Origin: JAZRUF01 sp045636205
Lineage (GTDB): Bacteria; Bacillota; Clostridia; Oscillospirales; JAAYXM01
Direction of reading: 5' to 3'
Length of the DNA: 38,247 nucleotides
NCBI GenBank assembly: GCA_045636205.1
Contig: JAZTXE010000039.1
Span: forward strand, 1 to 38,247
Within the stretch, counting starts at the first letter, position 1. Each line of letters opens with the position of its first letter. Both the position numbers and the translations under genes were made by a program. The notes under the pieces were generated by a model. It saw only the letters and a program-made list of their open reading frames with translations, had not been told where the DNA came from and searched no databases. Shown one piece after another: positions 15,075 through 23,635 of the stretch.

Positions 15075-16940
15075 TCACACCATTCCTAAGTAAAGTAAAA
15101 GCGCGTTGACATCTGCAGGGCTTACACCTGAGATGCGGGAAGCTTGCCCGACGGAGGCGGGGCGTATTTTATCAAGCTTTTGCCGCGCTTCAAGGCGCAG
15201 GCTCTCTATTTTGCTGTAATCAATATCGCGCGGAAGCTCTTTTGCTTCGAGTTTTCTGAATTGCTCTACCTGCGCGAGCTGGCGATTTATATATCCCTCG
15301 TATTTAAGCGAAATTTCAACCTGTTCGGTTACTGCTTCGGGTAAGGATTTTCGCGCGCTGTCAAACTCTTTAAGCATCTGATATGTAACCTGCGGGCGGC
15401 GAATCAAATCTGCAAGGCTTGCACCTGTTATAAGCGGCGAGGTTCCACTCTCGGTCAGTGCCGCATTGAGCGCAGGGGTCGGCGGAAGTATGCATTTTTC
15501 AAGGCGCGCAATCTCGTTTTCGACCATTTCGTATTTTTCAAGCATTTTGTTATAGCGCTCATCGCTTATAAGGCCTATTTCATGACCAATTTTGCTAAGG
15601 CGTGCATCCGCATTGTCCTGACGCAGCAACAAGCGGTATTCCGAGCGCGAGGTCATCATTCGGTAAGGCTCATTTGTGCCTTTGGTGACCAAATCGTCAA
15701 TCAAAGTTCCGATATAAGAGGATGCACGGTCTAAAATAAGCGCGGGTTTATCAAAAATCTGCAAAGCTGCATTTATTCCGGCAATCAAGCCTTGCGCGGC
15801 AGCTTCCTCGTAACCTGAAGTTCCGTTAAACTGCCCTGCTCCGAACAGACCGCGTATCTTCTTTGTTTCCAACGTCGGATGGAGTGCAAGCGGGTCTATG
15901 CAATCATACTCTATAGCATAAGCCGGGCGCATAATCTCTGCTTTCTCAAGCCCTGCGACCGTGCGAAGCATTGCAATCTGGACATCCTCGGGAAGCGAAG
16001 AGGACATGCCCTGCACATACATTTCCTCTGTATTAAGCCCCATCGGTTCAATAAATATCTGATGGCGCTTTTTATCCGGGAAACGCACAATTTTATCCTC
16101 TATAGACGGACAATACCGCGGGCCGATACCCTCAATTTCACCTGAGAACAGCGGAGAGCGGTGAAGATTTTCGCGTATTACCCTGTGCGTTTCTTCGTTT
16201 GTATACGTAAGATAGCACACACCTGAATTATTTAAAGGTGCGGTCGTATCAAATGAAAAGGACTGCGGATTTTCATCACCCGGCTGCGGCTCCATTTTTG
16301 AAAAGTCCACCGAGCGACCGTTAATGCGCGCGGGTGTTCCGGTTTTAAAGCGCATAAGAGGAAGGCCGAGCTCTTTAAGTGAGTCGGTAAGGCGGGTTGC
16401 GGCAAACATTCCGTCCGGTCCGCCGGACTGAAAGACATCTCCTATAATCGTTCTGCCGCAAAGATATGTGCCTGAGCAGATAATAGCGCACTTTACGCGG
16501 TAAATTCCGCCGGTTTGTATCTTTACCCATGCCACGTGGCCGTCTTCGGCGCCAATTTCAACGACCTCTGCCTGACGCAAATCTAAATTCGGCTGGCATT
16601 CAAGCGTATATTTCATGCGTGCCTGATATGCACGACGGTCTGCCTGCGCACGCAGTGAGTGAACCGCAGGTCCTTTGCCGCGGTTTAACATGCGGAACTG
16701 GATGCAGGTTTCATCTGCCGCATGGGACATTTCGCCGCCCAACGCATCAATTTCGCGCACCAAATGCCCTTTGGCGGTGCCACCGATAGATGGGTTGCAC
16801 GGCATATTCCCGACTGCGTCTATATTAATCGTAAAAAGAATTACTTTTGCGCCTAAGCGCGAGGCTGCAAGAGCGGCTTCTATTCCCGCATGGCCTGCGC
16901 CGATAACTGCTACATCGTAGTTTCCGGAGTGAAATTCCAT
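15075..16940 (-). CDS. mnmG: tRNA U34 carboxymethylaminomethyl modification enzyme MnmG
   Basis: MnmG (GidA) is the FAD-dependent partner of MnmE that installs cmnm5 on wobble uridine 34 of several tRNAs. The 621-residue protein begins with the dinucleotide-binding fold DVAVIGAGHAGIEAALAASRLG and contains the family signatures CNPSIGGTAKGHLVREIDALGGEM, GPAVHSLRAQADR and FNGTSGYEEAAAQG. The C-terminal helical MnmE- and tRNA-binding region ends with RISGVSPADVNALLLYL. The partner gene mnmE, usually directly upstream, is replaced here by a CYTH gene and must be elsewhere. The start at 16940 follows the CYTH stop by 19 bp. Confidence 0.97.
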   Translation of the reverse strand: MEFHSGNYDVAVIGAGHAGIEAALAASRLGAKVILFTINIDAVGNMPCNPSIGGTAKGHLVREIDALGGEMSHAADETCIQFRMLNRGKGPAVHSLRAQADRRAYQARMKYTLECQPNLDLRQAEVVEIGAEDGHVAWVKIQTGGIYRVKCAIICSGTYLCGRTIIGDVFQSGGPDGMFAATRLTDSLKELGLPLMRFKTGTPARINGRSVDFSKMEPQPGDENPQSFSFDTTAPLNNSGVCYLTYTNEETHRVIRENLHRSPLFSGEIEGIGPRYCPSIEDKIVRFPDKKRHQIFIEPMGLNTEEMYVQGMSSSLPEDVQIAMLRTVAGLEKAEIMRPAYAIEYDCIDPLALHPTLETKKIRGLFGAGQFNGTSGYEEAAAQGLIAGINAALQIFDKPALILDRASSYIGTLIDDLVTKGTNEPYRMMTSRSEYRLLLRQDNADARLSKIGHEIGLISDERYNKMLEKYEMVENEIARLEKCILPPTPALNAALTESGTSPLITGASLADLIRRPQVTYQMLKEFDSARKSLPEAVTEQVEISLKYEGYINRQLAQVEQFRKLEAKELPRDIDYSKIESLRLEARQKLDKIRPASVGQASRISGVSPADVNALLLYLGMV

Positions 16941-16959
16941 AAGATACAGTTCCTTTTTA

Positions 16960-17562
16960 TTAAATATCAGAAGAAAATACCGCGCGAGCGCGGGAGAATT
17001 TTGAAAGAGGCTCGGGCTTTAATGAAAATTCCCGGGCGCAGCGTGCACCGAAGCTTTTCAAATCCTCTACCGAGCCGTTTGGCAGAAGCTCCAATTCAAG
17101 CTCTGAGAAAGGTATAGCGCCAAACGCTCCCACATCTACACATAGGTCTGCGCCGAATTTAAGCGGCGCGGTTTTGCGCACAAACGAGACCTCAGCACAC
17201 GGGATAAGAGTAGAGTTTTCAAGGAGTTTAAACAGCTTATCCGGAGCGCCGGAGTCTTTGAGTTTTAATAGTGCATCCTCAATATTATCGGCACTCACCT
17301 GCCATTCACCGCGAGAACTCAGCGCACCGTCGGAAAACAGCGGTGTTTTGACGGTGTAAACCACCTCACCGTTTTCCTGCCTGCGGCGCAGGGAAATTTT
17401 TGCCTTGGTAAGCCTGCCGTCAGACGAGTCGTAATAGACAGAGCTCATGGTTATTTCTCGCATTGGTGCGGCAAGCTCGCATGCAATCATCTCAGATGAA
17501 AGGATTGCATTGACCGTATCAATATTTGGGATAGAATATTTTAATTCTATTTCTTTAGCCAT
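16960..17562 (-). CDS. CYTH-domain protein (triphosphate tunnel family)
   Basis: The N-terminus MAKEIELKYSI carries the EXEXK signature of the CYTH/triphosphate tunnel metalloenzyme fold. It is followed by alternating strands with the expected charged residues: SSVYYDSSDGRL, ISLRRRQENGEVVYTVKTP, EVSFVRKTAPL and FSELELELLPNG. At 200 residues it is a single CYTH domain without a CHAD domain. Family members hydrolyse inorganic triphosphate, thiamine triphosphate or act as adenylate cyclases, so the substrate cannot be assigned. It lies 17 bp after the P-type ATPase and 19 bp before mnmG, in the same likely operon. Confidence 0.85.
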   Translation of the reverse strand: MAKEIELKYSIPNIDTVNAILSSEMIACELAAPMREITMSSVYYDSSDGRLTKAKISLRRRQENGEVVYTVKTPLFSDGALSSRGEWQVSADNIEDALLKLKDSGAPDKLFKLLENSTLIPCAEVSFVRKTAPLKFGADLCVDVGAFGAIPFSELELELLPNGSVEDLKSFGARCAREFSLKPEPLSKFSRARAVFSSDI

Positions 17563-17579
17563 TTTGAAAAGACTCCGTA

Positions 17580-20198
17580 TTATTTTTTTGCCCTATTCTT
17601 TTGTTTTTCTGATGCCTTTGCTCCTTTTATCAGGATTTCAAGCTCGTGGACGATAAGAGGAACGATTGAAAGCGCGATAATGAAGCACCAATCAACAAAG
17701 GAAAGCGGTACCGTGTTAAAGAGTGCTGCAAGCGGCGGGATATAGAGAATTATAAGCTGCAGAGCAATACCCACGGCAAGCGCCACTAAGAAGAACTTAT
17801 TGTTAAAATGCTTTGAACGGAAGAAGGAATGATTTCCGATGCGCACCGAAATTGAATGGATCAGCTGGCTTGCCGCAAGGGTGATTAAGGCAAAGGTGCG
17901 CGCAAGCTCCAAGTTACCGTCCGAGGTTATATAGGAGACGCGGAAGGCGATGAGCATAACCGTTGCAATGACTGCGCCATAACCTGCTATACTCAGCCAG
18001 TCCTTGGGCGCAAAAAGGCTCTTCGTGCGGCGACGCGGGGGTTGATTCATGATGTCCGGGTCACCGTTATTGACACCCAGCGCGAGCGCGGGAAGTGAAT
18101 CTGTTATAAGATTAATCCACAGTATATGCAGCGGAAGAAGCGGTGACTCCCATGCAAGGATAACCGCGATGAGCACCGAGAAAAGCTCGCCGATATTTGA
18201 AGAGAGAAGGAAATGAATAGCTTTGTGGATATTTGCAAAGATGTTTCTGCCCTCTTCTACTGCATGGGTTATTGTGGAGAAGTTATCATCCGTGAGTATC
18301 AAATCCGATGCGTCCTTTGCCGCGTCTGTTCCGGTTATACCCATTGCGACGCCTATGTCTGCGGCTTTGAGGGACGGAGCGTCGTTAACACCGTCACCCG
18401 TCATGCAAACTATATTCCCCTGCGCGCGGAGTGCGTTTACTATGCGAACCTTGTGACGCGGGTCAACACGCGCTAAAATGCGCAGTGCATGGATACGGCG
18501 ACTCAGCTCATCATCAGAAAGCTCATCAAGCTCAGCGCCTGAGAGAACCTGGTCTTCAGATGCGATTATTCCGGTTTGCTTACCTATTGCGGTCGCGGTT
18601 ATTTTGTGGTCACCGGTAATCATCATAACGCGGATACCCGCATTTTTGCATATCTCAATAGAGCGGATCGCTTCTTCACGCGGCGGGTCGATCATTCCGA
18701 CAAGGCCTATAAAGAGCATCCCTTCATCGTTTGCCACTGCATCGCCTGAGCGCATTGCCAGGGCAAAGACTCGCAGTGCGTCCTGAGACATTTTAAGGGT
18801 TTCAGCGTCAATCTTTCTGATGTCATCATCGGTTATTTTGCGGACAGAGCCATTATCCCATATATGGGTACAACGTGGCAGGACGATGTCTTCTGCGCCT
18901 TTGGTGTAAGAAATGGTGGCTTTCCCCGCCTGATGCAGGGTGGTCATACGTTTTCTCGTCGAGTCAAATGCGATTTCTGAAATGCGCGGGAATTCGTCGT
19001 TTAAGTCTTTTGCGGAAATTCCGTATTTCATACCAAAGTCCAAGAGCGCAAGCTCGGTCGGGTCTCCTGTGCGGTCACCCTCTATCGAAGCGTCGTTACA
19101 CAGCACCAATCCGTGAACAAGCGGAAGACATGTTGACGCGGAAAAATCTTCGGTGGAATAACGTGTGTGGTTACAGTATGCGCGAGTTACGGTCATGCGA
19201 TTTTGCGTAAGCGTTCCGGTTTTATCCGAACAGATTACATTTACCGAGCCGAGCGTCTCAACTGCGGGAAGGTGACGCACAATCGCGCTGCGGCGTGCCA
19301 TACGTGTTACGCCGAGTGCGAGGACAATTGTAACAACTGCGGTCAGACCTTCAGGGATGATTGCTACGGCAAGGGAAATTGCGGTCAATAAAAGGTCCCA
19401 GAAGTTGCGCTGCTGAACAATACCTATTACAAGGATACCCGCGCATGCGCAGATTGCAGCTACACCGAGGACTTTGCCTAAATGCGCAAGCTTTTCCTGA
19501 AGCGGTGTTTTGCCCGAGTCCTGCTCATTTAGCATTTCTGCGATTTGACCGACTTCGGTTGACATACCCGTGGCTACGACTATTCCCTCGCCGCGTCCGG
19601 AGGTGACAACCGTGCCCTGATAAGCCATATTTACACGGTCACCCAACGGAATATCCGAAGAGGCGATAAATGAGGAATCTTTTTCAACCGGAAGCGATTC
19701 GCCGGTGAGCGCAGATTCGTTTACCTCAAGATTTGCACTTACGGTAAGGCGAAGGTCGGCGGGGACTACGCATCCGGCAGTCAGGATTACCATATCACCT
19801 ACCGCGAGCTCATCTGCGGGAATATCCAGAAGGACACCATCACGTCTTACAGTACAGTGGGTAACGGTTAGCTTGCGCAGAGCGTCAAGCGCTTTTTCCG
19901 CCTTGCGCTCCTGCACTACACCGATTATTGCGTTTATAAAAATTATTGCAAGGATGACGAGCGCATCCGGCCATTCGCGCACGATGGCAGACAGCGCTGC
20001 CGCCGCGAGCAGGATATAAATCATCGGCTCATTTATCTGGCGCAAAAATGCTTTGAAAAAAGAATCGCGCTTTCCTTGTTCGAGCGTATTACCGCCCGCG
20101 GTCGAATGGCGTATCTGAGCTTCACGCGAGCTTAATCCCTTATCAATATTTGTGTCAATCTGTTTGGCGGTATCCGCCGCGCTGAGTTTAAAATACAT
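17580..20198 (-). CDS. Calcium-transporting P-type ATPase (P2A)
   Basis: An 872-residue P-type ATPase of the cytoplasmic membrane, probably exporting Ca2+. It has the actuator loop LTGESLPVEK (T165-G166-E167-S168), the phosphorylation site CSDKTGTLTQN (D325), the nucleotide-binding YTKGAED, and the hinge motifs MITGD and GDGVNDAPSL (601-610). The ion-binding residues match SERCA: PEGL in M4 (E283), SSNIGE in M5 (666-671) and N696, T699, D700 in M6. The N-terminal cation-ATPase domain and ten membrane segments are present, and length is normal. The ATG at 20198 has GAGGAATC upstream. TATAAT-like boxes near 20251 and 20235 may serve it. Ca2+ specificity is inferred from these residues. Confidence 0.93.
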   Translation of the reverse strand: MYFKLSAADTAKQIDTNIDKGLSSREAQIRHSTAGGNTLEQGKRDSFFKAFLRQINEPMIYILLAAAALSAIVREWPDALVILAIIFINAIIGVVQERKAEKALDALRKLTVTHCTVRRDGVLLDIPADELAVGDMVILTAGCVVPADLRLTVSANLEVNESALTGESLPVEKDSSFIASSDIPLGDRVNMAYQGTVVTSGRGEGIVVATGMSTEVGQIAEMLNEQDSGKTPLQEKLAHLGKVLGVAAICACAGILVIGIVQQRNFWDLLLTAISLAVAIIPEGLTAVVTIVLALGVTRMARRSAIVRHLPAVETLGSVNVICSDKTGTLTQNRMTVTRAYCNHTRYSTEDFSASTCLPLVHGLVLCNDASIEGDRTGDPTELALLDFGMKYGISAKDLNDEFPRISEIAFDSTRKRMTTLHQAGKATISYTKGAEDIVLPRCTHIWDNGSVRKITDDDIRKIDAETLKMSQDALRVFALAMRSGDAVANDEGMLFIGLVGMIDPPREEAIRSIEICKNAGIRVMMITGDHKITATAIGKQTGIIASEDQVLSGAELDELSDDELSRRIHALRILARVDPRHKVRIVNALRAQGNIVCMTGDGVNDAPSLKAADIGVAMGITGTDAAKDASDLILTDDNFSTITHAVEEGRNIFANIHKAIHFLLSSNIGELFSVLIAVILAWESPLLPLHILWINLITDSLPALALGVNNGDPDIMNQPPRRRTKSLFAPKDWLSIAGYGAVIATVMLIAFRVSYITSDGNLELARTFALITLAASQLIHSISVRIGNHSFFRSKHFNNKFFLVALAVGIALQLIILYIPPLAALFNTVPLSFVDWCFIIALSIVPLIVHELEILIKGAKASEKQKNRAKK

Positions 20199-20328
20199 AT
20201 AGATTCCTCACTTCAAATAAAAAAATAAAGTGCGATTATATTCTTAGATTATTATACCATTTTTTTCTTTATTTTGATACGTATTTTTAGAAAAGTTTGA
20301 AAAGAGGACAAAATGAGAATACAAATCG

Positions 20329-20358
20329 GAATATATATAATATATACAACTTATAGTA
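20329..20358 (+). promoter_or_regulatory. Possible SigG/SigF-type promoter for sleB
   Basis: GAATA (20329-20333) and TATAGTA (20352-20358) are 18 bp apart. The first fits the forespore -35 GHATR; the second matches five of seven positions of the -10 CATWHTA. The site is 60 bp upstream of sleB, which is forespore-expressed in Bacillus. The region is very AT-rich, so chance matches are likely. Confidence 0.3.
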
Positions 20359-20416
20359 TAGGAATAAACGCGCGTTTTACTGGAAAAATAGGTATAAATG
20401 AGAAAAGGAGAAAGGT

Positions 20417-21085
20417 ATGAAAAGTAAAAACAATCGTATTCTTTCCTTGGCGGTGATATTCTTTTTAAACGTGCTTATAATCGGGCTCGCGCAGTCTGCC
20501 CCGGAAGCATCTGCGGCGGTGTATAAGCAGGGCTCACGTGGTGAGACGGTAAAAGCAATTCAAAGAGTTATTAAAAACGCCGGATACTACACTGGGAGTA
20601 TAGACGGTGTGTACGGTGAAAAAACCGCCGCGGGTGTTAAAAAGTATCAGCGAGCAAACGGACTTACCGCAGACGGAGTAGCCGGACCCAATACGCTGAG
20701 AAAAATGGGAATATCCTCCTCTTCAAATGTGCAGGCGAATGATTTGTATTTGCTATCGCGCATTATTTCGGCAGAAGCGCGAGGAGAACCGTATTCCGGA
20801 CAAGTGGCCGTAGGTGCGGTGATTTTAAATCGAATGAAGCATCCGTCATTTCCAAATACGATGTCGGGCGTGATTTATCAGCCAGGCGCATTCTCAGCCC
20901 TTGATGATGGACAGTTTAATGAACCTATAGCGGATGTGTCCCGCCGCGCCGCGCAGGATGCTCTAAATGGAGTAAACCCAATCGGGGATGCGATTTATTA
21001 CTATAACCCGGTCACCGCGACAAACAAATGGATACGGTCACGACCTGTGATTAAAACTATAGGACGACATGTCTTTTGCACATGA
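20417..21085 (+). CDS. sleB: Spore cortex-lytic enzyme SleB-like
   Basis: A 222-residue secreted cell-wall hydrolase. Residues 1-34 form a signal peptide ending ASA. Residues 36-96 form a peptidoglycan-binding domain (GETVKAIQRVIKNAGYYTGSIDG...GPNTLRKMG). Residues 108-222 form a Hydrolase_2/SleB catalytic domain with RIISAEARGEPYSGQVAVGAV, in which E120 is the likely catalytic glutamate, and PGAFSALDDGQFN. SleB is a lytic transglycosylase acting on muramic-delta-lactam cortex at germination. It is the clearest sign that the organism or its ancestors form spores. It stands alone, without ypeB behind it. A vegetative CwlJ/SleB-type hydrolase remains possible. Confidence 0.9.
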   Translation: MKSKNNRILSLAVIFFLNVLIIGLAQSAPEASAAVYKQGSRGETVKAIQRVIKNAGYYTGSIDGVYGEKTAAGVKKYQRANGLTADGVAGPNTLRKMGISSSSNVQANDLYLLSRIISAEARGEPYSGQVAVGAVILNRMKHPSFPNTMSGVIYQPGAFSALDDGQFNEPIADVSRRAAQDALNGVNPIGDAIYYYNPVTATNKWIRSRPVIKTIGRHVFCT

Positions 21086-21087
21086 AT

Positions 21088-21108
21088 AGCGGAGGATTTT
21101 CCTCCGCT
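21088..21108 (+). terminator. Intrinsic terminator after sleB
   Basis: AGCGGAGGA pairs perfectly with TCCTCCGCT around a 3-nt loop, followed by TTTTTATTTATT. It lies 3 bp after the sleB stop codon. Confidence 0.9.
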
Positions 21109-21199
21109 TTTTTATTTATTACGAAGGATATATACTCCTGTTAAGGATAATGCCGCAAAACTAATAGTTGTATTTATGCGAGATTAAACAAAACGTTAT

Positions 21200-21227
21200 T
21201 TGACATATGTGCAGTTTATGGTAAACT
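21200..21227 (+). promoter_or_regulatory. Promoter and palindrome upstream of queT
   Basis: TTGACA (21200-21205) and TAAACT (21222-21227) with 16-bp spacing make a likely SigA promoter. The -10 lies in the small palindrome AGTTTA-TGG-TAAACT (21213-21227), which could be an operator. A leader hairpin CCGCTT/AAGCGG (21250-21265) follows, 9 bases before the GGAGGA ribosome site. I see no preQ1 riboswitch signature. Confidence 0.55.
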
Positions 21228-21285
21228 ATGTATATATAAAGTTCAATCGCCGCTTTGATAAGCGGTACATGTTTGGAGGAAAACC

Positions 21286-21819
21286 ATGATGAAAACCTCT
21301 CGTTTAGCGCAAAGCGGAATGATTGCCGCAATTTATGCAGTGCTCACATTGGCTCTGCCTGCCATTGGATTTGGAATAATACAGTTCAGGTTGGGGGAGG
21401 CGATGTGCGTACTACCCTTCTTTCTTCCGTCAGCCGCGTTTGGACTCACGCTTGGATGCTTTGTATCAAATGCAATAGGTGTTGCGATGGGGGCAACCAC
21501 GGTGTGGGATATTCTTTTTGGCACGCTGGCTACCGCGATTGCCGCCTACAGCTCGGTAAAAATACGCAGGGAGTGGCTGGTTCCGTTGCCTGCGGTTATA
21601 GCAAACGCCCTGATAATCGGAGCGATGCTTACATGGGTAATGACCGGCGATGTTTTCGGGGACGCGTTTTTATTGAATGTAATGAGTATCGGATTTAGCC
21701 AAACTCTATCCTGCTACGGATTGGGGTTGCCGTTTCTCAAACTTTTAAAGAGAATAAAAATAGGAGATATACTGTCGCAAACCACAAAAAATAAAAGTGA
21801 CTGGGAGTTGGAAAAATGA
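21286..21819 (+). CDS. queT: QueT-family ECF transporter substrate subunit
   Basis: A 177-residue, very hydrophobic protein with five or six membrane segments. The N-terminus (TSRLAQSGMIAAIYAVLTLALP) and the motif IQFRLGEAMCVLPFFLPSAAFGLTLGCFVSNAIG, then WDILFGTLATAIAAYSS, are those of the QueT family. QueT proteins are S-components of ECF transporters that take up queuosine precursors, using shared EcfA/EcfT modules encoded elsewhere. GGAGGA lies six bases before the ATG at 21286; a second ATG follows at once. The stop overlaps the galU start (ATGA). The substrate is inferred from the family; no queuosine gene is nearby. Confidence 0.88.
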   Translation: MMKTSRLAQSGMIAAIYAVLTLALPAIGFGIIQFRLGEAMCVLPFFLPSAAFGLTLGCFVSNAIGVAMGATTVWDILFGTLATAIAAYSSVKIRREWLVPLPAVIANALIIGAMLTWVMTGDVFGDAFLLNVMSIGFSQTLSCYGLGLPFLKLLKRIKIGDILSQTTKNKSDWELEK

Positions 21820-22679
21820 AGGTAAAAAAAGCCGTGATACCCGCTGCAGGTTTTGGCACACGTATGCTGCCTGCAACCAAGGTTATCCCCAAGGAAATGC
21901 TTCCTCTTATTGACAAACCCGGAATTCAGTACATTGTTGAAGAGGCGGTAAACTCAGGAATAGAGGATATTCTTATAATCACAAGTCGCGGAAAGGATAC
22001 TATCTGCGACCATTTTGATTATTCCCCTGAGCTTGAAGCGCGCCTTGAAGCGGATGGTCGCGGGGATGAGCTTGAGATGCTCCATAACATCGCAAATATG
22101 GCAAATGTCACGTTCCTGCGGCAGAAGGAGCTTAAAGGCCTTGGCCATGCGGTTTGGTGCGCACGTGTATTTACAGGCGATGAGCCTTTTGCCGTAATGC
22201 TTGGTGATGATGTAATGTGCGGTGAGGTGCCGGTGCTCAAGCAGCTTATCGATGTAAGCTGTGAGTATGAGTGCAGCTCGGTCGCGGTAAACCAAGTATC
22301 ACGCGAGGACATAGGCAAATACTGCTCACTCGGTGTAACTCCGGTTACCGAGCGGGTAATGGATGTACACAAGCTTGTGGAAAAGCCGAAGCCTGAAAAT
22401 ATTCTGTCCAATTACGCTATTTTGGGAAGATACCTGCTTACCCGCGGGATATATGATATATTGGAAAACCAAAAGCCGGGATACGGCGGCGAGATTCAGC
22501 TTACCGATGGGCTTAACACGCTCTGCAACCGTGAGAGATTGCTCGCGGTGGATTTTGAGGGAGTCAGGTATGACACGGGAAATCTTAAAGGGTATCTTGA
22601 TGCCATTATTCAGTTGGGTATTAACCATCCCGAGGTGGGTTCATGGCTTAGGGAATATATAAAAAAGCTTGAGCTTTAG
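21816..22679 (+). CDS. galU: UTP-glucose-1-phosphate uridylyltransferase
   Basis: GalU/GtaB makes UDP-glucose from UTP and glucose-1-phosphate, feeding surface polysaccharide and glycolipid synthesis. The 287-residue nucleotidyltransferase starts with VKKAVIPAAGFGTRMLPATKVIPKEMLPL, the nucleotide-binding signature. It continues with the expected GLGHAVWCA, the metal-site aspartates in VMLGDDVMC, VEKPKPE, and YGGEIQLTDGL near the active site. It starts inside the queT stop codon (ATGA), so the two are translationally coupled although their functions have no obvious link. Confidence 0.96.
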   Translation: MKVKKAVIPAAGFGTRMLPATKVIPKEMLPLIDKPGIQYIVEEAVNSGIEDILIITSRGKDTICDHFDYSPELEARLEADGRGDELEMLHNIANMANVTFLRQKELKGLGHAVWCARVFTGDEPFAVMLGDDVMCGEVPVLKQLIDVSCEYECSSVAVNQVSREDIGKYCSLGVTPVTERVMDVHKLVEKPKPENILSNYAILGRYLLTRGIYDILENQKPGYGGEIQLTDGLNTLCNRERLLAVDFEGVRYDTGNLKGYLDAIIQLGINHPEVGSWLREYIKKLEL

Positions 22680-22687
22680 AGGTTATT

Positions 22688-23566
22688 ATGAAAAAACACA
22701 TATGTATTGTAATTGCAATGCTTTTGTTTGTCAGCGGGTGCTCAAAGGGACCGGAGACGCAAGAGCCGCCGGTTGATTTTCAGATAGCCGCATCCTTTTA
22801 CCCGGTGTATATTACCGCGCTTAACATAGCAGGAAACGTGGATGGTGTGGCGGTGAAAAACCTTGTTGGCACTCAAACCGGGTGCTTGCACGATTATGCG
22901 CTTACGGTTGAGGAAATGAAAATTGCCGAGCAAAGTCATGCCTTAATAGTAAACGGAGCCGGAATGGAGCCGTTTACAGATAAAATATCCGCAAATATAC
23001 CCGAGCTTGAAATTATTGATGCAAGCGAGAATATAGCGAAGATAATAAAGGATAACGAGGAAAATCCGCACGTTTGGTTAGACGCTCAAAACGCTATCAA
23101 GCAGGTGGAAACCATAACCGATGCGCTGTGCAGTTTACGCCCTGAGTATGCAGGCGCGTTCAGAGCAAATTCTGAGAAATACACAGCAAAGCTTGCAGAG
23201 CTTGACGAAGAGCTAAAAGATAAGCTCAAAGCCATATCAGGGGCAAAGCTTGTCACATTCCATGAGGCATTTGAGTATTTTGCGGATGCGTATGGACTTG
23301 AGGTTCGCGCAACAATCGTGCGTGATGAAAATACTGCCCCCTCCCCTGCCGAGCTTGAGAATGTAATCTCGGTTATGGAGGAAAATGGGATAGAAGCAGT
23401 TTTCTCTGATGCGCAGTATAAGGACAGTGTGATTAATACGGTTGCGCAAGCTACAGGCACACAAATATATGAGCTTGACGCGATAGTGCGCGGTGAAGAG
23501 TCACCCGAGGCATATATAGATGCTATGCGTAAAAACGCGCAGATTCTGTTGGAGGCATTTGAGTAA
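22688..23566 (+). CDS. Metal-binding ABC transporter lipoprotein (ZnuA-like)
   Basis: A 292-residue solute-binding protein of cluster A-I, which delivers Zn2+ or Mn2+ to an ABC importer. A signal peptide ends in the lipobox FVSGC with C18. Likely metal ligands are H68 (GCLHDY), H128 (NPHVWLD), H192 (TFHEAFEYFA) and D264 (YELDAI), matching the three-His plus acidic site. The His-rich loop of classical ZnuA is absent, so Zn versus Mn is open. No permease or ATPase gene follows, so it relies on a transporter encoded elsewhere. It lies 8 bp after galU and ends in a terminator. Confidence 0.92.
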   Translation: MKKHICIVIAMLLFVSGCSKGPETQEPPVDFQIAASFYPVYITALNIAGNVDGVAVKNLVGTQTGCLHDYALTVEEMKIAEQSHALIVNGAGMEPFTDKISANIPELEIIDASENIAKIIKDNEENPHVWLDAQNAIKQVETITDALCSLRPEYAGAFRANSEKYTAKLAELDEELKDKLKAISGAKLVTFHEAFEYFADAYGLEVRATIVRDENTAPSPAELENVISVMEENGIEAVFSDAQYKDSVINTVAQATGTQIYELDAIVRGEESPEAYIDAMRKNAQILLEAFE

Positions 23567-23571
23567 AAACT

Positions 23572-23616
23572 AAACGCTGAGACTTCTCTTTTACTTTAAG
23601 GGAGTGCTCAGCGTTT
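23572..23616 (+). terminator. Intrinsic terminator after metal-binding lipoprotein
   Basis: AAACGCTGAG pairs perfectly with CTCAGCGTTT, with a partially paired inner arm, followed by TAATTAG. It starts 5 bp after the stop codon, so the next gene likely has its own promoter or depends on read-through. Confidence 0.8.
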
Positions 23617-23635
23617 TAATTAGAGGGAGTCGGGA

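Noticed and set aside
16530..16541. CCACGTGG core resembling parS
   Set aside because: The outer arms do not match TGTTTC/GAAACA; it is coding sequence of mnmG.
17028..17036. ATTCCCGGG, a Noc-site half
   Set aside because: Only one half of the palindrome matches and it lies inside the CYTH coding sequence.
17447..20019. Several plus-strand reading frames of 60-110 codons opposite the P-type ATPase
   Set aside because: They are antisense to a well-conserved gene, lack ribosome sites and show no recognisable motifs.
21125..21190. Segment with GCCGCAAAACTA resembling a c-di-GMP-I riboswitch core, upstream of queT
   Set aside because: The second half of the aptamer and its receptor motifs are missing, and the queT promoter lies downstream of it.
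21230..21285. preQ1 riboswitch in the queT leader
   Set aside because: Only a simple 6-bp hairpin is visible; none of the preQ1-I, -II or -III core sequences that I can recall are present.
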